The notes beneath the pieces were generated by a model, which saw nothing but the letters and a program-made list of their open reading frames with translations, did not search any database and was not told the origin of the DNA. 64,000 bases of DNA from Anodontia alba (lineage: Eukaryota; Mollusca; Bivalvia; Lucinida; Lucinidae). Location: contig OZ024827.1 in assembly GCA_964016985.1 (NCBI GenBank), forward strand, positions 112,582,029 to 112,646,028, written 5' to 3'. The position numbers and the translations under genes are program-made. Below, piece after piece: positions 41,490 through 52,328 of the stretch (the first letter of the stretch is position 1; each line of letters begins with the position of its first letter).

Positions 41490-41645
41490 GAACACAAATC
41501 TGTCAAAACTATTTTGCCTTCCCTCTCAAAAGGGGGTCTACTCTAAAAGGTAAGAATTTGCTCCCAATGGGAGCAAATTCTTTCCTTTTAAAGTAGACCC
41601 TTTTCAGAAGGGGATGAGGATGCAGTAAACAGAAAAGTTGCCTGC
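41490..41645. mobile_element. D-family MITE
   Basis: TTGCCTTCCCTCTCAAAAGG, TCTACTCTAAAAGGTAAGAA and TTTGCTCCCAATGGGAGCAA, then TTCTTTCCTTTTAAAGTAGA. Confidence 0.7.
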
Positions 41646-41654
41646 CTTGTCCCT

Positions 41655-42085
41655 TTTACCTTTTCACCCCTAAGTTTCTGAAGTAGACTCTCCCCTCTTT
41701 GAATATAAACATTTCAATTGTTGTAAATGGGGCGTCATTAACTCTTCCACTGCTACAGGCGATAATAATAATAATAAGCTTTTGCAAATCGCATAGATCC
41801 AGATGAGACGGCTCAATGAGCCGTCTCATCTGGATCTACGCTGTTTGACATTCAGTCTTTAAACTTTACATATAAACGTCTTTCCAAACGATAGTTTGTT
41901 AAAATAAAAAAAGCAGACGACAAATGCCGTCTGAAATTAGGCGCCGAAAGAGTTTTAAAAAATAATAAAAATGAATGGCAAGCAGTGTAGATCCTGATGA
42001 GACGGTTTGTTACGAGCTGTCTCATCTGAATCTACACTGTTTGTAATGGTATATGTTTTTTTTGTCTGCATGAGTGAAAGAGTTA
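41655..42085 (+). mobile_element. B5-family MITE pair
   Basis: ACCTTTTCACCCCTAAGTTTCTGAAGTAGACTC starts the pair. A first hairpin (AGATCCAGATGAGACGGCTC with complement) is at 41790-41845. A second (AGTGTAGATCCTGATGAGAC, GTCTCATCTGAATCTACACT) is at 41980-42040. The end is GCATGAGTGAAAGAGTTAA. The first is followed by an O-like GCAGACGACAAATGCCGTCTG. Confidence 0.6.
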
Positions 42086-42809
42086 ATCAATGACGAAACT
42101 GATTCAATAACTGGTCTGTAGATGTATTCGCCTGATATTGTAGTTTTGTTTTTTCTTGAACACTGTCCTACGTAATAACACTTTCTATTTGTTAATACGT
42201 ATCAGAACTTTATACACTATAAGTGTTTAAAGCAATCACTCTCTAAACGTTTTCTCTTTCTTTATTTGTAATATAAAAACGTTGTACTATAAAAATAGAA
42301 AACAGCTGTTGAACAGTTCAGCAAAGGCAAGCAAAATTAATGAAACCTTACAGCCTTATGAAATGTACATCCGCACAGTCTGGTTAGAGTCTGTGCATTT
42401 CGCGTATAATCTCTAAATTTTTTAGAATAGAATAAACCCTGGTCGGACTGAGCTGATTTACAGATCCATCAAGTTCTAAGCTTTTTGCATATTCACTAAG
42501 GTACATTTTGCCTGTACCTGTTCATTCTCCTTAGCTATATTTAACTCGTGCGTAAGATTTTTAATGTAAATTACGTAATGGGTTCTGGAAACGCTTAGAA
42601 TTGCTAGCGATATACGTATTCTGCTAGTGCACATCTGTTTGGCTTTCTCCCCCATCACTGGGGTAAAGCGGTTGTACGTAACAGTAGAGTTACAAATAGC
42701 CTAAACATTGAGATGCAAACTTCCATTCAATGTGCATTCATATCATGTGTAGTACCCAAGCACATTTAGTTACGGCCTAAAAATCCACTCCATGTGAGTA
42801 ACGGGTCAT
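42086..42809. other. Intronic stretch without recognised element
   Basis: It is AT-rich. Nothing is recognised apart from an E-like remnant near 42372-42405. Confidence 0.4.
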
Positions 42810-43490
42810 GGACACGGAAGTGGGAAATTTCATGTGCGTAACAGGAGTTGTGAATAACTCAATACAGATATGGGAAATTCCAAGTGCGTAACACGAGTAT
42901 GAATAACTCAATGTGGACATGAGAAAATTCCATGTGCATAACAGGAGTTATGAATAACCCAACGCGGACATGGGGAAATTCCATGTGCATAACATAAGTT
43001 ATGAATAACCCAGTGCGGGCATGGGGAAATTCCATGTGCCTAACATAAGTTATGAATAACCCAATGCGAGCATGAGGAAATTCCATGTGCCTAACATAAG
43101 TTATGAATAACCCAGTGCGGGCATGGGGAAATTCCATGTGCCTAACATAAGTTATGAATAACCCAATGCGAGCATGAGGAAATTCCATGTGCCTAACATA
43201 AGTTATGAATAACCCAATGCGAGCATGAGGAAATTCCATGTGCCTAACATAAGTTATGAATAACCCAATGCGAGCATGAGGAAATTCCATGTGCCTAACA
43301 TAAGTTATGAATAACCCAATGCGAGCATGAGGAAATTCCATGTGCCTAACATAAGTTATGAATAACCCAATGCGGGCTTCGGGAAATTCCATGTGCAGCA
43401 CACATGTTATGAATAACCCAATGTGTATATTGGAAAATTCTATGTGCGTACCAGATGTTATGAATACCCCACTACGGACAGGGGATAATT
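42810..43490. repeat. 51-bp minisatellite, about 12-13 units
   Basis: Unit motifs are AATAACCCAATGCGAGCATG, AGGAAATTCCATGTGCCTAA and CATAAGTTATG. The central seven or so units are nearly identical and the edges diverge. Because 51 is a multiple of 3, a 259-codon frame (42859-43638, minus strand) stays open with a 17-residue period (GLFITYVRHMEFPHARI). I regard that frame as a by-product, since it has no domain and runs into a B3 MITE. Confidence 0.9.
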
Positions 43491-43504
43491 TCATGTGCTT
43501 AACT

Positions 43505-43716
43505 TTAGCCCATTGTAGTCGAGAGACCCGTAAAAGGGTAATTGGCAAACAGTGGAGACCCAGAACACGGCGTCTGATCAGGGTCTCCACTGTTTGCAAA
43601 TTGTTTAGCCATTTTTCTCTAGGAATATGTAAACTCATAGCCGGGTGTACCTAAAATTGAAATTTGACTTTTCCAATATGCAGTGTGGAAGAGTCTATTC
43701 AGTAAACAATGGGTCA
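43505..43716 (+). mobile_element. B3-family MITE
   Basis: AGCCCATTGTAGTCGAGAGAC to AGTAAACAATGGGTCAA. The hairpin centre has lost the GATCAGACGCC arm (CCCAGAACACGGCGTCTGATC). Confidence 0.75.
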
Positions 43717-43880
43717 AATAGGCCTAGTCCAATATATACCGAGGTCGGAAAGACTGTCCGTATATAGCTAAATTGTGTTTGCTGAGGTTCGAAATCATGT
43801 GCAAACTTGTCTTTACAAACAGCCAAATACTGACATTGGAATTTTCATTTTTGTAAGTTTAAGATACCATGTGTATGCCA

Positions 43881-44124
43881 GGGCCCAGTTGTTCAAAGCG
43901 TCGTTAGCTTAACGAGCTCGTTAAGGGTCATTTCGTTAACTGTTTTAGCAGATTCAATACACAATATTCAGATATTTTTTGCTGAAAAAATGTGAGTAGC
44001 TTTTGCACTGCAAAAGCTACTCACATTTTTTCAGCAAACAATTTCAGCATATTTGCGTATCACTTGATGTAAATTTTAACGAATCGTTAACTAACGACAT
44101 CGTAAGCTTTGAACAACTGGGCCC
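43881..44124. mobile_element. C-family palindromic MITE
   Basis: GGGCCCAGTTGTTCAAAGCG to GCTTTGAACAACTGGGCCC. The inner dyad TGAGTAGCTTTTGCACTGCAAAAGCTACTCA is perfect here, so this copy best shows the original palindrome. Confidence 0.85.
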
Positions 44125-44427
44125 AGGTGTTACTTTTTAGACGCTTGACAGACACTGCATATACCATGTCCGTAACGACTGCAGTTTCAAATATTTCAAT
44201 ATAGAGCTGACATGTAATTTAGAGTTTTGACAGCAGATATAGACTGAGAATGTGACCCTGTGTCCATGTTAAGAAACCAACATGTTTATATTGTAATGTA
44301 GAACACGGACAATGAAAACTCGTTGAGCGCACAAATAGCCTGATGCTTCTTTGTGGCACAGTTGGTGTTTTGGACATTTAGGATTCTGCAGTTACGACCA
44401 GTTTAACACAGTTTAGTCTGGAGTGCA
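44125..44427. other. Intronic stretch without recognised element
   Basis: Nothing is recognised. Confidence 0.35.
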
Positions 44428-44656
44428 GCTTAATCCATTTTAGTCTCGAGAACCCCAAAAAGGTATTTGGCAAATAGTGCAGACACAGATCAGACGCCAT
44501 CGAATGCGGCGTCTGATCAGGATCTCCAGTGTTTGCAAATAGGTTGGCCATATTTCTCTAGAAATCTCTAAATAACATAGCCTGACATACCAAATATTTA
44601 AATTCAACTCTTCCAATATGCAGTGTGTTGAAGTTTATTAGTCTAAAATGGGTTAA
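44428..44656 (+). mobile_element. B3-family MITE
   Basis: TTAATCCATTTTAGTCTCGAG to AGTCTAAAATGGGTTAA. The hairpin is GATCAGACGCCATCGAATGCGGCGTCTGATC. Confidence 0.75.
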
Positions 44657-44736
44657 TACGGAACGAAAACTTTCATACGAGTATGCATAAGTGGTGTTGC
44701 CAGTAACCCTAACCCAAAGTTTTGTGTGAGGGCTCT

Positions 44737-44946
44737 GAAAAGACCCCTAAAAGGGAAAATAACAAACAATGCAGACCCAGATCAGACCCCTCAGAACGCG
44801 GCGTCTGATCAGGGTCTCCGCTTTTTGCTAATAGTGCAACCATTTTTCTTTAGGAATATCTAACTCGCTTAGCCTGCTATACCTAAAATCGAAATTTGAC
44901 TCTTCCAATATATGGTGTGGAGGAGTTTATTCATTCTACAATTGTT
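44737..44946 (+). mobile_element. B3-family MITE, left end eroded
   Basis: GAAAAGACCCCTAAAAGGGAAAAT, the hairpin (CAGATCAGACCCCTC, GCGGCGTCTGATCAGGG), then CATTTTTCTTTAGGAATATCTAAC and TCATTCTACAATTG. Confidence 0.65.
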
Positions 44947-45059
44947 GAAGAAAACCGTGTGCGTAACTGTAGTTGCACGCAGCCAAGTACCTCTGTGTCT
45001 GTTAATGGAGCTCAGAACAACTAGAATTGAAGACTGGAAGCTGAAGAGAAGAAAGTAAA

Positions 45060-45118
45060 AGTTCTTGTCCTTGTTCATTTATTCATTTATTATTTATGCA
45101 TTTATTTATTCATATTTT
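45060..45118. repeat. TTATTCAT-type microsatellite
   Basis: Imperfect repeats of ATTTATTCATTT over about 55 bp. Confidence 0.7.
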
Positions 45119-45473
45119 ATCCAAAAACAAATCCATTGACCTGGATAAGAAGACAAAAATATCCACATGACAAGTGTTTTCAACAAGTGCACTGAGTTAT
45201 ACCTAACTACACACAACTGCTTTACCCCGGTGAAAATGAGGGATGTTACGAAGGAACGAACCTTCCTCCGAACACTGAGCAAATTCATAAGCTTACCTTA
45301 TATCATTGGCATGGCCTGACCAGGCTCTTTACTACCCATATAGTAAGGATTAACATCAAAACCCCTGTTAGGGCTGTAATATCAATACGGCGAGAAAAAA
45401 AGGGACAGGGCATTCTGATCCGGGTCTGCCCTGTTAGCATACGCCTAAGCGCACTTTTCTCATTTTAAGTTCT
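45119..45473. other. Intronic stretch without recognised element
   Basis: Nothing is recognised. Confidence 0.35.
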
Positions 45474-45688
45474 ATTTAACGCTTTGCATGCTGAGAAACA
45501 ATCAACAGACGACATTCTTAAATACATATTTCTTATTTTCTTGAGGAAATAAGATCTGACATATCATGCAAATTGTCTCTAAGGAGACAATTTGCATGAG
45601 ATGTCTGATCCTATTTTCTGGGAAAAAAAGAAGAAAAATATATCCTTCATCTGTCTGCTGAATTTGCGTAGAGCGTGAAAAGTGTTAA
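45474..45688. mobile_element. O-family palindromic MITE
   Basis: TTTAACGCTTTGCATGCTGAG, CAGACGACATTCTTAAA and ATGCAAATTGTCTCTAAGGAGACAATTTGCAT, then CTGTCTGCTGAATTTGCG and GAAAAGTGTTAA. Confidence 0.75.
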
Positions 45689-46132
45689 TCAAACGGCTTT
45701 CAATGTGTTAACAGTTTTCGTGAGGTAAAAATAGTCTTGAAGAAGCTATGTTTATCATAGAAGCTGAGACGAGCAAAAAATGTACATTACTGAAAGATGC
45801 GAAATGTATATGCGCAAATCAGCCTGCGCGCGCTGATATGGGCCAGTATGTTTCACATGCACTTGTTAACCCGGTATAACAAATGGTGTGAATCTTGTGA
45901 AATGCGCATCCACGTTAGAACGAGCCTGCGCAACTGAATATGCGATAAAATCCTGTTCTGCTTATCACGGCAGATAGGTTTTATACTATCTTTATACTAT
46001 CTAGTAAGAGTGTTAGAGGCCTTCTGCGTCCATGGGAAATATTGGAAACGACTGAATTCGGAATGGCCAAACAATGAAAAAGATGTCGAACCTGCGCATT
46101 TGCGGAGGCTAGCCAATGTGATATGTAAAGCC
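45689..46132. other. Intronic stretch with E relics
   Basis: CGCAAATCAGCCTGCGCGCGCTGATATGGGCC is a collapsed E hairpin near 45815. Nothing else is recognised. Confidence 0.4.
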
Positions 46133-46476
46133 GGGGCGGATCCAGGATGATTTCTAAGGGGGTCGTTTCGATCAAATTACCATACTTACTCTGTGACTTC
46201 GTACGGACAGGCCTGAGAAAACAGTACCCAGATCAGACGCCACAAAACGCGGCGTCTGATCAGGGTCTACACTGTTTGTCACTCACCAAGCAATTTGACA
46301 TTCATTCACAAGAAGTAAAATGGACTTGTTGAAGAGAAGTATAAGGTAAAGAGGAAGGGTGTGTATTTAGGGTATCCCAAATTTATTCAAAATTTCCCAT
46401 TAAATAAAACTTTAAAGTTAAAGTGGGGTTCGATTGAACCCCTCGAAGCCCCTCTGAATTCGCTGAATTCGCACCT
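46133..46476 (+). mobile_element. S-family hAT-like MITE with flanking duplication
   Basis: The start is GGGGCGGATCCAGGATG and the end GAATTCGCACC(TG). TGTAAAGC occurs just before the start (about 46124-46131) and again at the right boundary, consistent with an 8-bp target duplication. The interior holds the B hairpin GCGGCGTCTGATCAGGGTC. A GGGGCGGATCCAGG start is typical of hAT elements. Confidence 0.7.
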
Positions 46477-46941
46477 GTAAAGCGCAACAGAACAATGTCC
46501 TAAGGAAACTTCGTGGATATTAATGAGGCAATATTTCATAGAAAAGTTCGATTCTTGACCGGACAATAAAGGATGAGACTGTTTGAATTTATGTCAGTTT
46601 TACACAAAAAAAAACAACCAAAAACATTTAATTGCAGATCAAATTTAAAATTTGTCAGCCCTATGGTTGAAAAAAGAAAACAGATCTAGTACACTGCTTT
46701 TTCTCTTTTGTTTATTTTCCACCAAAATGTCCAAGGGCACAAAAGTACCAATACATGCTTTCTTGAGAAATATTTTGTCAGTCTAGTTATTCTTTAATTT
46801 GAGACCAAATTTTGAAGTCAAGGAATGTAGTCCGGGATAAGAACTGAACTAAATGTTATAATGGAAGCCTTGAGGTAACAGTGACGAGGCCCCGGGTCCC
46901 TCTAACCCGTCAGCTGTCCCGTTTACTGCCTGTCCATTCAC
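46477..46941. other. Intronic stretch without recognised element
   Basis: Nothing is recognised. Confidence 0.4.
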
Positions 46942-47156
46942 AGACTGGCTCCAGTCTCCAGTGACTATTTTTGTTCTTATAATTCCGCTTGATAATCCAC
47001 TAAAAAATAAAACCAAAATGATATCAAGACTATAAAGGCTGGTCGCTGTGACCAGCCTTTATAGTCTTGATATCATTTAGGTTTTATTTTAGTGGATCAT
47101 CAAACAGGATTATAAGAAAAAATATTTAGTCACTGGAGACTGGCGCCAGGCTAGTC
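46942..47156. mobile_element. H-family palindromic MITE, complete
   Basis: AGACTGGCTCCAGTCTCCAGTGACTA and CACTGGAGACTGGCGCCAG are the ends. The inner arms are ATGATATCAAGACTATAAAGG with GGTCGCTGTGACC at the centre, almost perfectly mirrored. Confidence 0.8.
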
Positions 47157-47470
47157 CATTCATTTCTGCCTTCTTCTTGGTGTATATGGTTTCCTTCATC
47201 TGTAGGTAAAGTGTAAGACCATTAGGCTGATTTGATTGAATCGTTTTATTTTTAGAACTACAAACCAACGAACGCTGAGTCATTCTGTATATTTATATAT
47301 ATGTGTACCGAAAAGTAAAAATGTACCTTCCAGCCAGTGCAGAGTGTGCACAGATCCAGATCAGAGAGTGCTCAGTATGATCGTCAGGCGAAACAGTATC
47401 TTGACCTTGAAGGTTCTATGAGGGATTTGCGTGGAATCGTTATGTTGACGTGGATGCACAGGAACGGCGT
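47157..47470. other. Intronic stretch without recognised element
   Basis: Nothing is recognised. Confidence 0.35.
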
Positions 47471-47755
47471 GGAAGCAAACAGTGGAGACCCGAATCAGAT
47501 GCCGCATCGTGCATTGTTAGACTGGTTCCAGTCTCCAGTGACTAAATATTTCTCTCATAATCCTATTTGATAATCTACTAAAATAAAACCAAAACAAAAT
47601 ATCATAACAATAAAAGCTGGTCACCAGACAAGTCTCTATAGTAATGATATTATTTTTGGTTTCACTTTAGTGGATCATTAAATAGGATTATAAGAAAAAA
47701 ATATTTAGTCACTGGAGACTGGAGCCAGTCTAACTGCACTGTCTACACTGTTTGC
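47471..47755. mobile_element. B-core element interrupted by H
   Basis: AAGCAAACAGTGGAGACCCGAATCAGATGCC at the left and TGCACTGTCTACACTGTTTGC at the right are B arms, split by the H element at 47519-47732. Confidence 0.65.
47519..47732. mobile_element. H-family MITE nested in a B element
   Basis: AGACTGGTTCCAGTCTCCAG to GGAGACTGGAGCCAGTCT, with TTA before and TAA after. Confidence 0.75.
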
Positions 47756-47978
47756 TGGGGACGCTAGTCATTGAAAGGCTAAATTGCGTGTTGCGCCATC
47801 TAGTGAAATTAATTTGTCGTTAAAAGTACAGTGTGAATCTCTGGTGGAGCCTGTCCCAAAAGGTCACTTTTGTTAGCAATCAACCGTGTGAGAATAGGGT
47901 ACAAACTACCACTGATTTCCCTCATATATTTTATGCATTCTTTTGCTAATGTTCCACAGCCCATGTTTTTTTGTTTTC

Positions 47979-48254
47979 CATCACGAAAACATGCCTTTAT
48001 AATATTGACCCCCTTAAACCCCACTTTTTTTATAATTAAACTGGGTTTTACAGGGGTATACATTATTTTTTTATTTCTGCTCAAAACATAGATTGTGGGT
48101 ACCCGTTAGAACCGCCTCGGCGAGGCGGTTCTAACGAGTACCCACAATGTAAGTTTTGAGCAGAAATATGAAAAATATCAGTTTTTTCATCGGAAAATTT
48201 TCAGTTTTTAGAGGTGAAATTTCTTTATATTTGAATAGGCGTGTTTACGTAATG
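47979..48254 (+). mobile_element. A-family MITE, copy 16
   Basis: CATCACGAAAACATGCCTTT to AATAGGCGTGTTTACGTAATG. The hairpin is nearly perfect. The flanking bases C and A differ. Confidence 0.88.
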
Positions 48255-48910
48255 AATATTTGGTACTTGCCTGACAGCTGTCCCTCTAAAATCTTCAAAA
48301 CAAGAAACGGAATTCATGTAATGAACTTCCGCCTCTTCGAAGACACTGACATAGATCTTGTAAGAGGTTAGGGCAGGGGTCAGGGTAAATTATACCGCGG
48401 ATGAGTTTCTATATTCAAAGCCACCTCCCAAAGTATACATTTTTGTTAATTATTTAGTGCAAAATTGTCTGAATTATACATTTTGACAATTCTGGAATGA
48501 AAATAGGCAAAGAACTTTTCAAAAACAGGCAAAACTTTTGGAACTATATTTAATGTCAAACTATATTCGTATGGAGCCTAGTCAGTGCTCTGTAAATTTT
48601 AGCTGTCGATGTTCTTTAAAAGATCAAGAAATCAATCGATATAAAGCCAGCGCCTGTCCTAATCGACCACTTTTTGGCTTTCCACAGGTGCTTTGACTAT
48701 ATTAACTATATTGTATTCATGTCAGTTTATTATAGACTAGTTGTGGAGTGGGAGTGTGGGGCTGGCGTGTGCATTTGCGGGTACGTCAGTTTGCAGTGAT
48801 ATGACCTGAGACAGCAGCCCCTGACTGCATATAGCAGGCACTGACTGTAACATACCCGTTTCAGTATGATTGTATACGTGTACATGTACCGCACCGCAAT
48901 CAAACTAGAT
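48255..48910. other. Intronic stretch without recognised element
   Basis: Nothing is recognised. Confidence 0.4.
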
Positions 48911-49008
48911 CCCAGCGGGAACATAGCGTCTATATAACGTCGTATCAACGTCGATACGTTACACTGACGTTGAAATGACGTTGTTTCAACGTTGTGTGCC
49001 CGACGGGA
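48911..49008. mobile_element. F-family palindrome
   Basis: CCCAGCGGGAACATAGCGTC, AACGTCGTATCAACGTCGAT and GACGTTGTTTCAACGTTGTG, to GTGCCCGACGGGA. One arm is shortened near the centre. Confidence 0.7.
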
Positions 49009-49019
49009 TTAAATGATTC

Positions 49020-49496
49020 CTTAGAGTGCGAATCACAACTGCAGCAAACGACAATTTTTTCATTGCTCATTTGGCATCACGAAAACATGCCTATATAATT
49101 TTGACCCCCTTAAACCCCACTTTCATATAGTAAAACTTGGGTTTACAGGGGTATACATTATTTTTCTTATTACTGCATAAAACATAGATTGTGGGTACTC
49201 GTTAGAACCGCCTCGGCGAGGCGGTTCTAACGAGTACCCACAATCTTTGTTTTGAGCAGAAATATGAAAAATATCAGAGTTTTTTATCTGAAAAAAAAAA
49301 AAGTTTTTTGGAAGTGAAATTTTCCATATATTTGAATAGGCGTGTTTCCGTAATGGTTTTGTATTGTTCTGAGATTTCATGTGAATCGTCGGCCTAGCAG
49401 ATGATTCAATGAAATACCTAGCCTTATTTTCTCTGTAAAATATTATAAAAAATAGAATGGCAACTGCTACATTTTTGCTTGGCGCTTTAAGGGTTA
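49020..49496. mobile_element. O-family MITE interrupted by an A-family MITE
   Basis: CCTTAGAGTGCGAATCACAACTGCAGCAAACGAC before, and CATGTGAATCGTCGGCCTAGCAGATGATTC, GCTTGGCGCTTTAAGGGTTAA after, A copy 17. Confidence 0.65.
49075..49355 (+). mobile_element. A-family MITE, copy 17 (nested in O)
   Basis: CATCACGAAAACATGCCTAT to AATAGGCGTGTTTCCGTAATG. The hairpin is perfect from GTGGGTACTCG to the tip. G flanks both sides. Confidence 0.92.
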
Positions 49497-50682
49497 ATTT
49501 AACTTTTAAATTCAAGAGACACGCGAAATCAGGGAAAGACAAACCTTTCTTTTCTAGGGACCCTGCGCATCGTTAATTATGCATGTATTGACACTGCCAA
49601 TGGCGGATTTAGATGGGGTTGAAGGGGTCAGTCGAACCCTCTTTTGAGTCCTAATTATTTTATTTTCATGATGAATTTTGAGAAAATGCTGGCAAAATGG
49701 TCAAATCGAACCACTTAGCAAATTTGACCCCACTGTCTAAAACTCGTGGACCCGACCCTGATTGCAATTGGCATTGGTAGTGGAAATTTTCTTCCGAAAT
49801 GTATCAGCCCGGCTTAACGGCTTAACATTTAGGGCCATGGGCGACTAGGCCCCTGCTATTTGTGTCTACCCTGGAATCAGAGGTCTGTACCACGCTGTAC
49901 AATTTGACATGACCTTCCATTTTTACCCTTTTAATACTGAAGTTTTGTGTGAGGGCTCTGAAAAGTAAATGCAATGGCTCTGAATGGCTCTTCGCGAACA
50001 GCGAAGGCGCAAATCGCCCCAGCGCTGATGCGAATAGCAAATGTTCATACCAGCCCTGCGCATCTGATGCGAACAGCGAAAGCTTTGAAGCGTAGGGCTG
50101 ATCTGAGCCTTCGCTGTTCGCATAAGACCCCTTTTCTTCTGGCGTGACCAATAAATACCATCTATATCGGTTTTTCCGAATATATGCCGTGTAGTTAATT
50201 AGAAGTGTTTCACAGTAAGACTGCTGCATTAATGAATTTCTATTCCCATTCACAATACAAGCAGTTTGGTTGCCATAGCAACTCTGCCAAGCCGCATCAG
50301 AGATTCAATGACTATGGACGTGTATACAGTACAGATGTTGAGACACACAAGAAAATTGATTATTTCGTGATAAAAATCTAATAGTAAAGTGAATGGATAC
50401 GAATCCAGGGTGGATCACTCTCGCAAGAATGTATTTGCCTCCCTTTCTTAAATACTTCTTCAATTAAAGGAGCCAGCGCATGACAAAACCTAGACTGGTT
50501 CCGGTCGTTTCTGCATTTTTTTTTTTTTTTTTTTTTTTTGTGGTCATTCTTTATCACTTCCTGTAGTTGTATTTGTCTCTTCACTGTTTTCTTTTCTTAA
50601 GGGTAGATCCTCTAAGACATATTTGAGAAGGGAATCATAGAGCCAACATATTATATAATTATAGAGACGGGCACAGGCGTAG
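49497..50682. other. Intronic stretch with S and E relics and a poly-T
   Basis: CCAATGGCGGATTTAGATGGGGTTGAAGGGGTCAGTCGAACCC (49590-49645) is an S-like relic. Two E-like dyads lie at about 49975-50125. GAGCCAGCGCATGACAAAACCTA at 50471 is a solo N terminus. A run of about 25 T is at 50515-50539. The 143-codon frame here is not supported by any domain. Confidence 0.45.
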
Positions 50683-50735
50683 TGTTCATTACGCACGTTA
50701 CGCATGTGCGTAATATGCGTAAGAAAATATTATTT
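50683..50735. repeat. U repeat
   Basis: CATTACGCACGTTACGCATGTGCGTAATATGCGTAAG. Confidence 0.4.
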
Positions 50736-50759
50736 GCAAGGAAGAGACATTAACTAATA

Positions 50760-51989
50760 CGAGGGTCATCCAAAAAATAATGCGAACTATTCTCTAAAAT
50801 AGCAATTATTTGAAATATGAAACTAACCTTTCTAAAATCCTTCAAAGTAATGTCGCTTGTGTCCAATCAACGACCTCCACCGACTTGGCAGCTTCTGTAT
50901 TTCCATTACTAGGCAACCGCGCTCATAAATCGGAACCTGCTCGGCCACGGGATCTTCGAGTTCCCCTCTCAAATCTAACCACTCGCATGTTTTCTTTCAA
51001 TCTAGGTCACGTGGGCTGTCTGGAGAGTAAGGAGGATGGGTTTCCCATTTGTAGCGCTCGCGAGTAATGACGTCACCCCCTCCGAAAGCTGTGCCGCTAC
51101 CCACGAATAGCAGGTGGCAATACCTTTTGAACATAGCCCTTCTAGTAGCCATTCATATTGGCCAGTATCTACCCTATGGCTGGTGAGAACACCGTGGATA
51201 TCATAGACAAATAGCTTGAGTTTTTTTGTTTGTTTTTTTTTAATTTCTTTTGCTCGCGCCGAAACTTTGCCGGCCTAGGAGAATTCGGCGCCATTCATAG
51301 GCCCGTCTCTTCATTTCGGGTTCATATGTTCCAACCCAATCGTCAGTAGCAACGATTCTAGAAACAAAATTATTTTCTATTTCAAAGCAAAAAGTAAGTT
51401 GGTGGCGACAATTAAACGACGTTGCACTTGGTCGAACGCCCATTAATGTGATTACCAACGTGCTGACACCTTTTGCCGTCCAAGACGATTTCAAATTGGT
51501 GAATGAACAGAACCTTAAATTCAGTTCCTGGGCTAGTTCCTGTCATGTATATCGTCGATCACTGTCTAGAAATTCTCTAACTTTTTCTACAAATCTTGCT
51601 GAAATCTTCCGACTTCTATTTTCATTGTCTTTAACACTCTCCTGACCGCTAATAAATTGGTTAGCCCATCTGTCAACTTGTGAATAAGAAGAAGCACTAA
51701 ATCTATTGCCACAAGTTCCTGCACGGCAATGTGAATTTCCCGGGCATTCTTCTTACGATAAGATTCAAACTTAACATAGGCGTTGTACGTCCGACGAGAA
51801 TGTGACCGCCATGTCTTCACTAGTGTCACGCGACGTCGTGCATTGATACCGTCATTAATAATGACATCATTAGACTGACGTCACCTTAAAACTCGCATGC
51901 TGTTTTATCTGCTTGCCAAATTTCATGACCATGCAGTTAGCGGTTATGGAATAAAATGATAGTTCGCATTATTTTTTGGATGACCCTCG
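50760..51989 (-). mobile_element. Degenerate mariner transposon
   Basis: The element is 1230 bp flanked by TA (50758-50759 and 51990-51991). The terminal inverted repeats are CGAGGGTCATCCAAAAAATA and, read inward from the right, CGAGGGTCATCCAAAAAATA. The first 30 or so bases are nearly identical. Confidence 0.9.
50818..51830 (-). pseudogene. Broken mariner transposase
   Basis: Read on the minus strand from about 51830, translated remnants appear in order, in different frames. REFLDSDRRYT-QELAQELN (about 51600-51530) is a helix-turn-helix. RIVATDDWVGTYEPE with MKRRAYEW (about 51360-51290) stands for the first catalytic motif, where TGDETW has decayed to TDDW. YSPDSPRD (about 51029-51007) stands for YSPDLAPCD. 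LPSRWRSLIGH (about 50897-50865) is the conserved C-terminus. At least three frame changes and several stops separate these, so it cannot encode an active enzyme. It is a different mariner lineage from 33412-34752, judging from the ends. Confidence 0.85.
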
Positions 51990-52019
51990 TATAAAATATG
52001 TTCCTTGTTTACCATCGGG

Positions 52020-52160
52020 ACTACTCATGAAGGAATGAATTCATTGCTTCAAAAATAGGGGCTTCTTTTAGAGGAAAGAGTTTGCTCCAAGAGAGAGCAA
52101 ATTATTTCCTTTAAGAGTAATCACTATTAAATTTGGAGGCGCTACTAAGGATAATCTGTC
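52020..52160. mobile_element. D-family MITE
   Basis: GGCTTCTTTTAGAGGAAAGAG, TTTGCTCCAAGAGAGAGCAAA and TTATTTCCTTTAAGAGTAATC. Confidence 0.65.
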
Positions 52161-52328
52161 AAGATTTTGCCTAGGTGTGCGTAAAAATAATTACGTTCTG
52201 GCCACGCCACTGCTGGTGGACGGGGAAGGTTAGAGAATACGTCGGTTAATAATTCCCTAAATCCTTTCCAGTTTAACCCGTTTATGTTCAGTGGACTCTT
52301 CTACAATAGACAGGGTCTGTTTATTTTT

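Noticed and set aside
42859..43638. 259-codon frame with 17-residue repeats as a protein-coding gene
   Set aside because: It is explained by a 51-bp minisatellite whose period is divisible by three. The frame runs into a B3 MITE at its N-terminus and shows no domain.
49822..50253. 143-codon minus-strand frame
   Set aside because: It overlaps E-family dyads, contains no recognisable domain, and an alternative overlapping frame has similar length.
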